Origin: Phenylobacterium sp. SCN 70-31
GTDB taxonomy: Bacteria > Pseudomonadota > Alphaproteobacteria > Caulobacterales > Caulobacteraceae
NCBI RefSeq assembly: GCF_001724605.1
Contig: NZ_MEEX01000013.1
Coordinates: 124,001 to 188,000 of the forward strand
Length of the DNA stretch: 64,000 bases
Reading direction: 5' to 3'
The translations under genes and the position numbers were made by a program. Shown here in pieces: positions 48,816 to 57,912 of the stretch (positions within the stretch are counted from its first letter, which is position 1; each line of letters begins with the position of its first letter). The notes under the pieces are model-generated. The model did no database searches, was not told where the DNA came from, and was given only the letters and a program-made list of their open reading frames with translations.

Positions 48816-51314
48816 TCAGAAGCTGACCGAGACCCGGCCGTAGACGTACCGCCCCGAACGCCCGAACGGCGCATAGTTCGAGAACGGGGTGTTGGAGGTG
48901 GTGTTGAGCGTCGGCGGCGTCTTCGTGGGGTAGACGTCGAAAACGTTGTCGGCGCCCAGCGAGACGCGGACCTGCTCGGTCACGTTCCAACGGCCTTCCA
49001 GATCGACGACCGTCCGGGCCTTCAGGACGAGGTCCTGGGCGGCCGTGGTCCCCGGGCTGAGCACCGAGCCGTAGCGGATCGCGCGGACCGTGGCGCCGAA
49101 CGGCCCCATCGACCAGTCCACCGAGCCCGTGAGCTTGGAGTCTGGCGTGCCCTCCTCGAAGGTCAGGACGTTGATGCGGTCGAACAGCGGCGGCGCCGGA
49201 TTGAGCGCCGAGAGCTGCGGCGTCGCCGGCACCTTGGTCACATCGGTGTCGTTGAAGTTCGCGGCGGCGGTGAAGGCGAAGGTTCCGGCCGTTTCGGTGA
49301 CCATGCGGTAGTTGGCGATGATGTCGACGCCCATGGTCTCGGTGTCGACGCCGTTGATGAAGAACCGGCCGCCCCCGATGCCCACGAAGCCCTGGGCGGT
49401 CAGGAACGCCCGCACGTTGGCCTGCGTCAGGTTTTCGGAGAGCACGATCCGGTCGTCGACGTCGATCCGGTAGGCGTCCACCGTCAGGCTGAAGCCGCCC
49501 GAGCGGAAGACCGCGCCCACCGCGAAGTTCAGCGACTTCTCGGCGTCCAGCGGCTGGGCGCCCAGAGCGGCCGCCACAGGGTCGGTGGCCGGGAAGGTCG
49601 TGATGTCGAACGGCACGCCGTTGATGAAGTTGGTCGAGGTGGCGGTGAAGTACTGCTGCTGGAGCGACGGCGCCCGGAAGCCGTTCTGCACCGACGCCCG
49701 GATCGCGAAGCTCTCGTTGAAGTCGTAGCGCAGCGCGAGCTTGCCGGTGACGGTCTCGCCGAAGTCGGAATAGTGCTCGGCCCGAACCGCCGCGGAGGCC
49801 AGGAGCTGATCGGTGAGGTTGGCTTCCAGATCGAGGTAGCCGCCCACCGACGTCCGATGCTTGTCCACCTCGTTGGCGGGACGGAAGCCGGGGAAGACCT
49901 GGGCGCCCGACGGAGTCGGCTGGCCGTTCAGGAGGACGCCGCCGTTGCGATAGGAGTCCGGCTCGCCCGCGAAGATCTCGTAGCCTTCGCGACGCAGTTC
50001 GACGCCGGCCGCCACGTTCAGCGGCGAGGCCAGGCCGACGTCATAGGTGCGTACGCCCGACACGTTGAAGACGAGCTGGTCGTACTTGAAGCCGCCGGCT
50101 TCGAACACGGTCTTGCTGGACGGCCCGATCGAGCGGTTCAGCGTGTCCCGGATGGTGAAGTCCATCTTGTTCGAGCCATAGACCAGGGACGTGTCCATGT
50201 CCCAGTCGCCCAGCTTCCAGGTGACGCCGGCTGCGGCCGAGAAGTCCTGCACCTCGGGATTGATGAGGGGGAGGAAGCCGTCGGGATAGATCTGGGTGAT
50301 GTTCCGATCGTCCAGCGCACGGCGGAAGAAGCCGCCCGCGGTGGAGTCGCGGTTCTGGTAGCTCAGCCAGCCGTACAGGCTGGTGTCGGCGGACAGGTCG
50401 TACCCGGCGTTTGCAAACAGAGTGTACTGTTCGAGGTCGGGCTCGCCGTACCAGGCGTTGTAGCGGTCGATGGTGGCTTCGCGCGGATCGAATGCGCCGC
50501 CCACCAGGGCGTACTGTTGGCGCCAATCGGGCGCGGTGCGGATCGTCTTGTTCTGGTCGACGTACTCCGCCGCCAGGGTGACGAAGCCTTCGGCGCCGAG
50601 CGGCAGGCCCACCCAGCCGGAGAGGTTGATGGTTTCGCCGTCGGTGCGGTCGTACTTGGCCTTGTCGGCGACCGACCAGTTGGCGCCGGCCGGCACGGCG
50701 CCGACCAGGGTGTTCACTTCGGTGACGCGGGCGCCGTAGGTGGCGGTGATGTTCCCGCCGCGGGCGGCTTCGCGGAGACGGACGTTCAGCACCCCGGCAA
50801 TGGCGTCGGAGCCATACTGCGCCGAGGCGCCGTCACGCAGCACCTCGACCGACTGGATGATGGCGGACGGAATGGTGTTGAGGTCGACGGCCGAGGAGCC
50901 GCGCCCGATCGTGCCGTTCACGTTGACCAGCGAGGCGGCGTGACGGCGCTTGGAATTCACCAGCACCAGGGTCTGGTCGGGGCCGAGGCCGCGGAGCGTG
51001 GCCGGGCGGATGGTGTCGGTGCCGTCGGCGAGGCCCGGACGCGGGAAGTTGAACGACGGCAGGGCCAGCGAGAGGGCCTGGCTGACCTCGCTCACGCCGA
51101 CGCGGTTCAGCGCGTCCTGGCTGATGACGTCCACCGGAACGGCCGTGTCCAGCGCCGTGCGATTGGCCACACGTGTGCCGGTGACCACGACCTCGCTGAT
51201 CTCGGAATCGTTCTGGCCGCCGCTCTGGCCGCCCGTCTGGGCGCTCGCGGCGCCGGCGAAGGAAAGAAGGCCCGTGGCCGACGCGGCCGCGAGCAGAAGG
51301 TAGCGATGACGCAT
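48816..51314 (-). CDS. TonB-dependent outer membrane receptor
   Basis: Energy-coupled outer-membrane transporter of 832 residues. The start at 51314 gives a signal peptide MRHRYLLLAAASATGLLSFA ending near AASAQ. A plug domain covers about residues 40-165. It opens with a TonB-box-like SEISEVVVTGTRV and includes TLRGLGPDQTLVLVNSKRRH and VEVLRDGASAQYGSDAIAGV. The 22-strand barrel ends in an aromatic residue (YVYGRVSVSF). There is no N-terminal signalling domain, so it is not a FecA-type transducer. No neighbouring binding protein or regulator reveals the substrate. It lies between rplI and dnaB and is bounded by hairpin terminators. Confidence 0.92.
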   Translation of the reverse strand: MRHRYLLLAAASATGLLSFAGAASAQTGGQSGGQNDSEISEVVVTGTRVANRTALDTAVPVDVISQDALNRVGVSEVSQALSLALPSFNFPRPGLADGTDTIRPATLRGLGPDQTLVLVNSKRRHAASLVNVNGTIGRGSSAVDLNTIPSAIIQSVEVLRDGASAQYGSDAIAGVLNVRLREAARGGNITATYGARVTEVNTLVGAVPAGANWSVADKAKYDRTDGETINLSGWVGLPLGAEGFVTLAAEYVDQNKTIRTAPDWRQQYALVGGAFDPREATIDRYNAWYGEPDLEQYTLFANAGYDLSADTSLYGWLSYQNRDSTAGGFFRRALDDRNITQIYPDGFLPLINPEVQDFSAAAGVTWKLGDWDMDTSLVYGSNKMDFTIRDTLNRSIGPSSKTVFEAGGFKYDQLVFNVSGVRTYDVGLASPLNVAAGVELRREGYEIFAGEPDSYRNGGVLLNGQPTPSGAQVFPGFRPANEVDKHRTSVGGYLDLEANLTDQLLASAAVRAEHYSDFGETVTGKLALRYDFNESFAIRASVQNGFRAPSLQQQYFTATSTNFINGVPFDITTFPATDPVAAALGAQPLDAEKSLNFAVGAVFRSGGFSLTVDAYRIDVDDRIVLSENLTQANVRAFLTAQGFVGIGGGRFFINGVDTETMGVDIIANYRMVTETAGTFAFTAAANFNDTDVTKVPATPQLSALNPAPPLFDRINVLTFEEGTPDSKLTGSVDWSMGPFGATVRAIRYGSVLSPGTTAAQDLVLKARTVVDLEGRWNVTEQVRVSLGADNVFDVYPTKTPPTLNTTSNTPFSNYAPFGRSGRYVYGRVSVSF

Positions 51315-51420
51315 GAAATCCCCTTGTTCGGCCGCTCCTGGAGGCGGGCGGCCATTGTTCGGGGAAGCTAGGGACGCTCGCTTTCGACGAAAATGACAAT
51401 ATTGCAACAGTGACATGCGA

Positions 51421-51452
51421 AAGCGGCGCGGAGGATGCCCTCCGCGCCGCTT
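51421..51452 (-). terminator. Long perfect hairpin downstream of rplI
   Basis: AAGCGGCGCGGAGG (51421-51434) and CCTCCGCGCCGCTT (51439-51452) are perfect 14-base complements with an ATGC loop, 27 bases past the rplI stop. On the minus strand no strong T-run follows, so it is either a terminator with an atypical tail or an mRNA 3'-end stabilising hairpin for the rpsF-rpsR-rplI transcript. Confidence 0.65.
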
Positions 51453-51478
51453 CATGTCGCCGGTGTGGCGCCTCGTCC

Positions 51479-52069
51479 TCAGGCGTCGGCGGGCGCGTAC
51501 TCCTGCGCCGCCTGGCCGGCGCCGCCTTCCAGGAGGTCGGCGGCGGCCTGTTCGGCCGCCTGACGCTCGTCCTCGAACTGCGAGGCGATCACGTTCTCGC
51601 CGCGAGCCTGGCGTTCGGCCTCGTCCTGGCTGCGCGCGATGTTCAGGGTGACGGTGACCGCCACTTCCGAATGCAGGCGAACCTTCACCTCGTGCATGCC
51701 GAGCGTCTTGATCGGCTTGTCCAGCACGACCATGGCGCGTTCGATCTTGCCGCCTTCGGCGTTGACCGCATCGGCCACGTCGCGACCCGACACCGAACCG
51801 TAGAGCTGGCCGCTTTCGCCGGCCTGACGGATCAGGATGTACTGCGTGCCGTCCAGCTTTTCGCCGGCGCGTCCGGCCGTTTCCTTGGCCTTGGCGTTGC
51901 GGGCCTCGATCTCGACGCGCTGGGCTTCGAAGACCTTCAGGTTGGCCGCGTTGGCGCGGAGCGCCTTCTGGCGGGGCAGCAGGAAGTTGCGGGCGTAGCC
52001 GTCCTTGACGTTCACGACGTCGCCGAGCGTGCCCCAGCCTTCCAGCCGTTCGAGCAGAATGACTTTCAT
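51479..52069 (-). CDS. rplI: 50S ribosomal protein L9
   Basis: Large-subunit protein that binds 23S rRNA at the base of the L1 stalk. Start at 52069 with [20 protein letters not shown]; the N-terminal domain includes [18 protein letters not shown] long central helix ([19 protein letters not shown]) links to the C-terminal domain. The 196 residues exceed E. coli L9 (149) by an acidic Ala/Glu-rich tail from about residue 150, common in alphaproteobacteria. Third gene of rpsF-rpsR-rplI, 14 bases after rpsR. Confidence 0.97.
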   Translation of the reverse strand: MKVILLERLEGWGTLGDVVNVKDGYARNFLLPRQKALRANAANLKVFEAQRVEIEARNAKAKETAGRAGEKLDGTQYILIRQAGESGQLYGSVSGRDVADAVNAEGGKIERAMVVLDKPIKTLGMHEVKVRLHSEVAVTVTLNIARSQDEAERQARGENVIASQFEDERQAAEQAAADLLEGGAGQAAQEYAPADA

Positions 52070-52083
52070 GTGCCTGGCCTCCC

Positions 52084-52365
52084 TTACTTCACGACGTAGG
52101 GAAGCAGCGCCAGGAAACGGGCGCGCTTGATGGCTTTGGCCAGCTCGCGCTGCTTCTTGGCGGACACTGCGGTGATGCGCGACGGCACGATCTTGCCGCG
52201 CTCGGACACGTAGCGCTGGAGCAGCTTCACGTCCTTGTAGTCGATCTTCGGCGCGTTGGCGCCCGAGAACGGGCACACCTTGCGGCGACGGAAGAACGGG
52301 CGGCGGGGGGCGCCGGCCGAGGCGCCGGCGGCCGGAGCCGGGGCGGCGGAGGTTTCTTCGCTCAT
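52084..52365 (-). CDS. rpsR: 30S ribosomal protein S18
   Basis: Small-subunit protein that pairs with S6 on the platform. 93 residues. The core reads [20 protein letters not shown], then [20 protein letters not shown] and [20 protein letters not shown]. The N-terminal Ala/Pro-rich stretch of about 20 residues is an extension seen in alphaproteobacteria. It lies 18 bases after rpsF. Confidence 0.97.
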   Translation of the reverse strand: MSEETSAAPAPAAGASAGAPRRPFFRRRKVCPFSGANAPKIDYKDVKLLQRYVSERGKIVPSRITAVSAKKQRELAKAIKRARFLALLPYVVK

Positions 52366-52383
52366 GGAGTCAGCCTCCCTTTC

Positions 52384-52746
52384 TTAGAATTGCGGGGCGT
52401 CGTCGCGGCGTTCGCGTTCGCGATCGCGGCGGGCGAGGATCGGCGAAAGCTCGAGGTCGAGCTCTTCGACGCGCACGGTCATGTAGCGCAGCACGTCTTC
52501 GTTGATGCTGAGCTGACGTTCCATCTCCTTCACGACCCCGGCGGGGGCGTCGATGGCGAGGAGGGAATAGTGACCCTTGCGGTTCTTCTTGATCCGGTAG
52601 GTGAGGTTGCGAAGGCCCCAGTATTCGATCTTCGCGACGTTGCCGCCGCCTTCCTCGATGAGGGTCTTGAGTTGATCGTTGAGGGCTTCGGCCTGTTGCG
52701 GCGAGATATCCTGCCGCGAGATGACGACGTGCTCGTAGAGCGCCAT
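52384..52746 (-). CDS. rpsF: 30S ribosomal protein S6
   Basis: Small-subunit platform protein. The start at 52746 ([20 protein letters not shown]) gives 120 residues with family phrases [20 protein letters not shown] and [11 protein letters not shown], and a charged RERERRDD tail. First gene of the rpsF-rpsR-rplI operon. Its promoter must lie in the 232 bases up to the divergent DUF2059 gene. In other bacteria S6:S18 binds an element in this leader; none could be confirmed here. Confidence 0.97.
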   Translation of the reverse strand: MALYEHVVISRQDISPQQAEALNDQLKTLIEEGGGNVAKIEYWGLRNLTYRIKKNRKGHYSLLAIDAPAGVVKEMERQLSINEDVLRYMTVRVEELDLELSPILARRDRERERRDDAPQF

Positions 52747-52978
52747 AGGTTTCCTTCTTCCGTTGTGGAAGGCGGCGCGTCCGGCGGCGGAAGCCCGCCG
52801 GAAACGATGGCTCTGCCGCGGCGGCCGGGTGTTTCCCGACCCATTCAGGCTCCGCGAGAGACCGCCTTCCGTAGAAGAGGCGGGCTCATAGGGGAAAAGG
52901 TCTGCAAGGGCAAGGGTGTTCCGGTCTTGCAGGGCGGGGGCGGCTATCCGATCCTGTCGCAGATCGGGGAGCGGCGAC

Positions 52979-53464
52979 ATGCGGAAATGGGTGCTGGTGG
53001 GGTTCGTGGCCGGCCTTGCCTTCGGGACGCCGGCCTGGGCCGAGCCGTCGGACGACGCGCGCGATCTGGCTCGGCGCTACATGGCGGCGCTTCGCATGGA
53101 GAGCCAGGTGAGCGCGATGATGAACAACCTGATGCCTGCCATGATCGAGCGCGCGGCGAAGGCCCAGGGGCAGCGGCCGAACGCCGAACTCACCGAGGCT
53201 GTCACGCACGCCGCCGCGGAATCCATGCGGGCCATGACCCCCATGCTGATGGAGGCCATGATCCCGGCGACCGTGGAGACCTTCTCGCGGGAGGAGTTGC
53301 AGGCGGCGGTCGACTACTACGAAAGCCCGCTGGGCCAGTCGCTGGTCGCCAAGACGCCCGCGTTCATGGCCAGGTCGGTCCCGGCCCTGAACGCGTTGAT
53401 GCCCCGGATGGAGCGGGACATGCAGGAACGCATCTGCAAGGAGATCGGCTGCGAGACGCGGTGA
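52979..53464 (+). CDS. Exported DUF2059 domain protein
   Basis: Secreted protein of 161 residues with a signal peptide [20 protein letters not shown] cleaved near AEPSDD. The helical body has the DUF2059 phrases [20 protein letters not shown] and [11 protein letters not shown]. It is Met-rich in the middle ([11 protein letters not shown]). Function is unknown; the family is common in the periplasm of proteobacteria. It converges on the exported peroxiredoxin with three bases between stops. Confidence 0.85.
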   Translation: MRKWVLVGFVAGLAFGTPAWAEPSDDARDLARRYMAALRMESQVSAMMNNLMPAMIERAAKAQGQRPNAELTEAVTHAAAESMRAMTPMLMEAMIPATVETFSREELQAAVDYYESPLGQSLVAKTPAFMARSVPALNALMPRMERDMQERICKEIGCETR

Positions 53465-53467
53465 GAT

Positions 53468-54025
53468 CTATTTCTTCGCCTTCCAGGCCTTCACGGCGGA
53501 CAGGGTCTGGGCGACGTGCTCGGTTGGGTCCAGCTTGGAGTAGGCGTGGATCACCGAGCCGTCGGGGGCGATCACGTAGGAGGTCCGGTCCGAAAGGTTC
53601 GGCATCGCCGTCATGACCGAGTCGTACGACTTGGCGATCTTCGCGCCCGGGTCGGCGGCGACCGGGAACTTGCCCGAGCATTTGTCGGTGTCGGCCGAGA
53701 TCTGCTGGAGCTTGTCGAGCTTGCCGGCCGTCACCCCGATGACGGTCGCCCCGCTGGCGGCGAATTCGGGCATGGCGTCGGCGAACATCTTGGCTTCGAG
53801 GTTGCAGCCCTTGGTGTCGGCGGCCGGGAAGAAATACAGCACCACCGGACCCTTCTTGCGGGCCTCGGCCATCGAGAATGTCAGCGCCTTGCCCGCCTGG
53901 TAACCCTGGGCCGTGAAGTCTGGGGCCTTGTCACCGGGCTTGAGAGCGGCCAGCGCGGGCGAGGCGACGAGCGCGGCGGCGAAGGCGGCGATGAGGGCCT
54001 GGTGCATCGGGACGGGACGGGTCAT
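53468..54025 (-). CDS. Exported peroxiredoxin (Bcp-like)
   Basis: Periplasmic thiol peroxidase of 185 residues. The start at 54025 (MTRPVPMHQALIAAFAAALV) gives a signal peptide ending near SPALAAL. The AhpC/TSA thioredoxin fold shows KPGDKAPDFTAQGY, VVLYFFPAADTKGCNLEAKM with the peroxidatic cysteine near residue 73, and a second cysteine in TDKCSGKFP near 115 that could form the resolving disulphide. It differs from the cytoplasmic Bcp earlier in this window, which has one cysteine. It lies just before the fibre cluster, but nothing ties it to that system. Confidence 0.87.
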   Translation of the reverse strand: MTRPVPMHQALIAAFAAALVASPALAALKPGDKAPDFTAQGYQAGKALTFSMAEARKKGPVVLYFFPAADTKGCNLEAKMFADAMPEFAASGATVIGVTAGKLDKLQQISADTDKCSGKFPVAADPGAKIAKSYDSVMTAMPNLSDRTSYVIAPDGSVIHAYSKLDPTEHVAQTLSAVKAWKAKK

Positions 54026-54092
54026 GGGCGTATCCTCTGGGCCTGGACGGCGTTGGCCCATTGAACACCAGCTTCCGCCCGACGCAACGACC

Positions 54093-55085
54093 TCAGTTGT
54101 AGTCCACGCTGACGGTGATCACGCCGGAGTAGGCGCCCGTCGGCGTCGTCGGCGCGATCGTGAGCACGCCGCCGATGTTGAAGCTGTAGGTCCCCGCCGC
54201 GCCCAGCGCGCCGCTCAAGCGCGGACTGGCGGGGACGGTGTCGGTCAGGTTGACGATCAGACTGCCCGGTCCCGTCAGGGTGACCGTCGTGGGGATGGAT
54301 ACGGAGACCAGCTGGCCCCCTTCGCCGCTGATCGTGAACGCGCCGCGGGTCGGCGCCGGCGTGGGCCAGGCGAAGGCGCCGCCCGTCACCGTGCGATTTC
54401 CCGTGCTCTGGTTGATGGTGATCTTGCTGGAGCCCGTAGCGGGGATCTGAATGCGGCCGAAATTGAGGTCCGAGGTCGCGGCGACCGACAGGCCGCGATA
54501 GGTGCGGACCCGGCCACGGTCCGCGTCGCCGCCCATCGAGAAGCCCGCGCCGTCCAGGGCGCTGACCGAGAAGGTGTTTTCTCCCAGTCCTGTAGGCAGT
54601 CCGGAATCGTCGCCCGCCACCGGGAAATCCGCGCCGACGAAGAAAGTCTTGGGGGAATTGTGTCCCGGCGGGGCGATCGAGAAGTCCAGCGGCTGCCCGC
54701 CGGTCGGCGGGCCGACCAGCGCGGCGGTGCCCATCGTCACGCTGAACGCCTGGAAGGTGCGGGCCCGGCCGGTGGTCGTGCCGATGGCCGTCACCCGGAT
54801 CGGGACGTTGGCGGTGTCGCAGGTCGTCTCGCCGGCGCGTGTATGGCGGCAGGTCACGGTCGCCGTCAGCCGCCGCCCGCCGCCGGAGAGGACCGTGACC
54901 GCTCCGCTGCCCGCATCGATGCGGAAGACGGTGTCGCCGGCCGCCGCCGAGGCCACCGTCCCGATGTCGATGGGGTTCTCCACATTGACCGTATAGATCG
55001 CCGCCCGCGCGGGCGGCGCGGCGAGCGCCACGAGCAGTCCGAGCCTCCAACCGGAGAGGCGTTTGGGAGAAAGCTTCGTCCGCAT
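54093..55085 (-). CDS. Two-domain DUF4402 protein, candidate fibre tip
   Basis: Exported protein of 330 residues, last gene of the surface-fibre cluster. A signal peptide covers about residues 1-28 (RLGLLVALAAPPARA). The C-terminal domain (about 185-330) is a DUF4402 fimbrial-subunit fold: LNFGRIQIPATGSSKITINQ at its start and GVITVSVDYN at its end. The N-terminal domain opens with a similar pattern (PIDIGTVASAAAGDTVFRI) but has a cysteine pair (TCRHTRAGETTCD) and extra loops. Two-domain proteins of this form are tip adhesins in chaperone-usher systems, which is the inferred role. It lies four bases after the usher-like gene. Confidence 0.75.
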   Translation of the reverse strand: MRTKLSPKRLSGWRLGLLVALAAPPARAAIYTVNVENPIDIGTVASAAAGDTVFRIDAGSGAVTVLSGGGRRLTATVTCRHTRAGETTCDTANVPIRVTAIGTTTGRARTFQAFSVTMGTAALVGPPTGGQPLDFSIAPPGHNSPKTFFVGADFPVAGDDSGLPTGLGENTFSVSALDGAGFSMGGDADRGRVRTYRGLSVAATSDLNFGRIQIPATGSSKITINQSTGNRTVTGGAFAWPTPAPTRGAFTISGEGGQLVSVSIPTTVTLTGPGSLIVNLTDTVPASPRLSGALGAAGTYSFNIGGVLTIAPTTPTGAYSGVITVSVDYN

Positions 55086-55089
55086 CGCC

Positions 55090-57912
55090 CTAGCCGCCTC
55101 CCGCCCGCGCCGTAGCGCTGTCCTTCGTGGCCGGTTCGAAGCGGACCTGGACCGTCACGTCCGGGGCGAAGTCCCCATCGCCCCGGATGACGATAGCGGG
55201 CTCCTCGACCAACCGCATCCGCAGCTTTTCGGCCTGCAAGGGGTCGAGCCGGAGTCGCCACGCGCCCTTCGGCACGGAGTCGAACATGGCCGAGCCGTCG
55301 AACTCGGTCACACCGTCCACCGCCCTGCCGCCTTCGCGTACGAGTTGGAGGCGGACCGAAGCCAGGCCGACCCGCTGGCCGTCGTCCCGAAGCAGTTCGA
55401 CCTTGACCATGACTCCGCCGGTGGGTTGCAGGGGGAAATCGACCCGCGTCACCGATCCCGGCCGCGGGCGCAGGTGGAGTCGGGTCGGCGGGGTCGAGAC
55501 CGCGGCGTTCTCGAGCCGCTCCAGGTTCACGTCCATATAGGCCGAGGGACCGGCGCCCAGCCCGGTGACCATCGCGCGGCCGTCCGCGCCCGTGACGGCT
55601 TCGCGGGCGAGGCCGCCGTTCAGGCCGACATTGGCCGTCGCCGCTTCCCCGGACTGGCGCACCCCGTCGCCGTTCTCGTCGAGGAAGGCGTTGAACAGCA
55701 CCGACCCGCCGGTCCCCGGTCCGGGGCGAAGCACCTCGTAGCGGCCGCGGTCGGGATCGTAGCCGAGGCCGAAGCTCCACTGCGCCGCGACGCGCCAGTC
55801 GGATCGCGTGTTGTCGTACTCTCCGGTGAGGGCCAGATCGCCGAAGGACGCGCCGTAGATGCTGGAGACCGTGACGTTCCAGTCGTTTGCGCGGTCGAGC
55901 GGCTGACCCAGGCCGAAGCGCAGCGCCCAGGCGTCCGACAGACGCCGGTCCACCACCAGGCTGAAAAAGCGCGCCTTGAAGTCGGGCAGGATGTCGTAGT
56001 CGAAGGACGTGCGGATCTGCCACCGGTAGTTCCGGAAGGTCGACGCCGAGACATAGCCCTTGAGCGTTTCCGACGTTGCGGCGGGTCGCAGGGCGCGCCG
56101 CTCGTACTCCAGGCCCGTGGACAGCAGCACCTGGCCCAGCCCGGTCGAGGCGCGGGTCGCCGCCAGGAAATCGTAGGACCCGCCGGCATAGGTGTTGCGG
56201 ATCGCCCGCAGCGAGACGGGGATGATCCGGCCCCGCAGGTCGACGCTGGAATCGAGGGTGAGTTCGCTCCGCCGCCGGAGCTGGAAGCGGGCGTCGATCC
56301 CCAGGTTGTTCTCGTCCACGAAGCCGCCGCGGTATTCGGCGTGGCGCAGGACGGCGGCGACGTCGCCGAATTGTCCGGCGGCGCCCAGCGAGGCGCCGCG
56401 TCCGCCGCCTGAATCCCAGCCGCTGTCGATCTGGGTGGCCAGGCCGAACAGGGAGGTGCGGGCGCCCAGGCTGAAGACCCCCAATCCGCCCCCGGCCGGC
56501 TGGGGAACGCGCGCGGCGCCCGCCGCCAGGCTGACGAGGTCGGTGAGGCCGTAGTTCAGCGTGGCCACCGCCCGCAGGCCGTCGCCCGCGAAGAGCCGGG
56601 GATCGCCGATGACCGGCACGCCGCTGTCGCGCAGCCGGAACAGCGGCTGGTTCTGGTCGACCACCCCGAAGGCGAGCTGGGCCTCGCCGCGCCGCAGCAG
56701 CGCCGCGCCGACGTTGATGACCTGGACCTCTTCGATCCGCTCGCCCCGCGGCCCGTAGGTGACCACCCGAACGACGTTAAGGCCGGGCGACAGCGGCAGG
56801 TCGAGAAACTCATAGCGGCCGTTGATGGCCTGGTTGGTCGAGGCGCGCAGCACGTCGTTGACATAGAGTTCGACGTCGAACCCGGGGGGCAGTTCGCCGC
56901 GCAGGTCGATGCTGTTGAAGACGCTGGCCTGTTCGATCGGCGCGGTGGAAACGGCGAATCCGCGGCCGGCGATGGTCCGCGGGCCCATCGACATGGCCGG
57001 CGCATAGACGTCGCCCAGGTTGATCTCCCGCGCATGCAGCGGACCCAGCATGGCCCCCTCGGCCGAGCGGCGCTGGAGCAGGAGGCGGGCGCTGGTGGCG
57101 CGTCCGTCCTCGTCCGACGCGAGATAGGCCTGGGCGTTCGACCAGAGGAGGTCGCCGGCCAGGCGCAGGTCGTAGCGAAAGGTGCTGTCCCGGCGTCCCT
57201 GGCCCACGCCGGCCTCCAGCACGACGTCGATCCCCGGCGGGGTGAAGGCCGCATAGGGCTGTTCGATCCGCAGTGTCTCGTCCTGGAAGGCCGTCGGTCC
57301 GGCGCCGGGACGTGCGCCCGCCCGTTCGAGCCGCGCTTGCACCGGGAATTTTTCCCGGGGGTGCAGGCGAAGCGCGAGTTCGTCGCTTGCGACCTCCAGC
57401 CGGGTGTCGAGGAGAACGCCCAGGACCGAGGCGCGGACATAGATCTCGGTCGGCGTGATCGCGGCGTCGCCGGGCGCCAGCGGCTGTTCCCGCCCGCCCG
57501 CGCGCAGGATGCCGCCGTTCAGGTCCATGAGGACGGGGCGGCGCGCCTGGCCCAGACGCCCGACGATGCGGCCCTCGCCGGGCAGGACATCGATGTCGGC
57601 TTCGAGCAGCCGGGTCAGTTCGCCTGCGGGCAACAGGGGGTCTTCGGGATTCCCGTAGGCGCCGAGGCCCTCGCTGAGGGTGAGGTTCTGCAACGTAGCC
57701 GAGAAGAGCAGCAGCGTGTCGGGATCGAGCGCGCGGTGCGCGACCGCCGGCGCGGATTGGGGGCTTTGCGCCATTGCGGGGGCGGCCAGGCCCACGCACA
57801 GGGCCGCCGTGACGCAACCAACTTGCCAGGAAATCGAGTTTTCGGCGCATGATCGCGGGGCGAAACGGGCGTTCGCTCGCGCCCGCCGCGCCCTACAGCG
57901 CGGCTTGTGCAA
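55090..57912 (-). CDS. Usher-like outer membrane protein
   Basis: Outer-membrane barrel of up to 940 residues resembling fimbrial ushers. A signal sequence ends near APAMAQS after an unusual Arg/Cys-rich leader from TTG 57912; the true start may be later. An N-terminal periplasmic region runs to about residue 200. Strand-rich barrel follows, with a usher plug-like segment FDVELYVNDVLRASTNQAIN and GRYEFLDLPLSPGLNVVRVV near 350-390. After the barrel, NAFLDENGDGVRQSGEAATA near 745 looks like an SdrD-type Ca-binding B domain, followed by a carboxypeptidase-regulatory-like beta domain. It overlaps the chaperone gene by 20 bases and precedes the tip-like gene, so it probably exports DUF4402 subunits. 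Confidence 0.75.
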   Translation of the reverse strand: MHKPRCRARRARANARFAPRSCAENSISWQVGCVTAALCVGLAAPAMAQSPQSAPAVAHRALDPDTLLLFSATLQNLTLSEGLGAYGNPEDPLLPAGELTRLLEADIDVLPGEGRIVGRLGQARRPVLMDLNGGILRAGGREQPLAPGDAAITPTEIYVRASVLGVLLDTRLEVASDELALRLHPREKFPVQARLERAGARPGAGPTAFQDETLRIEQPYAAFTPPGIDVVLEAGVGQGRRDSTFRYDLRLAGDLLWSNAQAYLASDEDGRATSARLLLQRRSAEGAMLGPLHAREINLGDVYAPAMSMGPRTIAGRGFAVSTAPIEQASVFNSIDLRGELPPGFDVELYVNDVLRASTNQAINGRYEFLDLPLSPGLNVVRVVTYGPRGERIEEVQVINVGAALLRRGEAQLAFGVVDQNQPLFRLRDSGVPVIGDPRLFAGDGLRAVATLNYGLTDLVSLAAGAARVPQPAGGGLGVFSLGARTSLFGLATQIDSGWDSGGGRGASLGAAGQFGDVAAVLRHAEYRGGFVDENNLGIDARFQLRRRSELTLDSSVDLRGRIIPVSLRAIRNTYAGGSYDFLAATRASTGLGQVLLSTGLEYERRALRPAATSETLKGYVSASTFRNYRWQIRTSFDYDILPDFKARFFSLVVDRRLSDAWALRFGLGQPLDRANDWNVTVSSIYGASFGDLALTGEYDNTRSDWRVAAQWSFGLGYDPDRGRYEVLRPGPGTGGSVLFNAFLDENGDGVRQSGEAATANVGLNGGLAREAVTGADGRAMVTGLGAGPSAYMDVNLERLENAAVSTPPTRLHLRPRPGSVTRVDFPLQPTGGVMVKVELLRDDGQRVGLASVRLQLVREGGRAVDGVTEFDGSAMFDSVPKGAWRLRLDPLQAEKLRMRLVEEPAIVIRGDGDFAPDVTVQVRFEPATKDSATARAGGG

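Noticed and set aside
52748..52978. Extended rpsF frame to 52980
   Set aside because: The upstream residues are unlike S6, and the standard [12 protein letters not shown] start lies at 52746.
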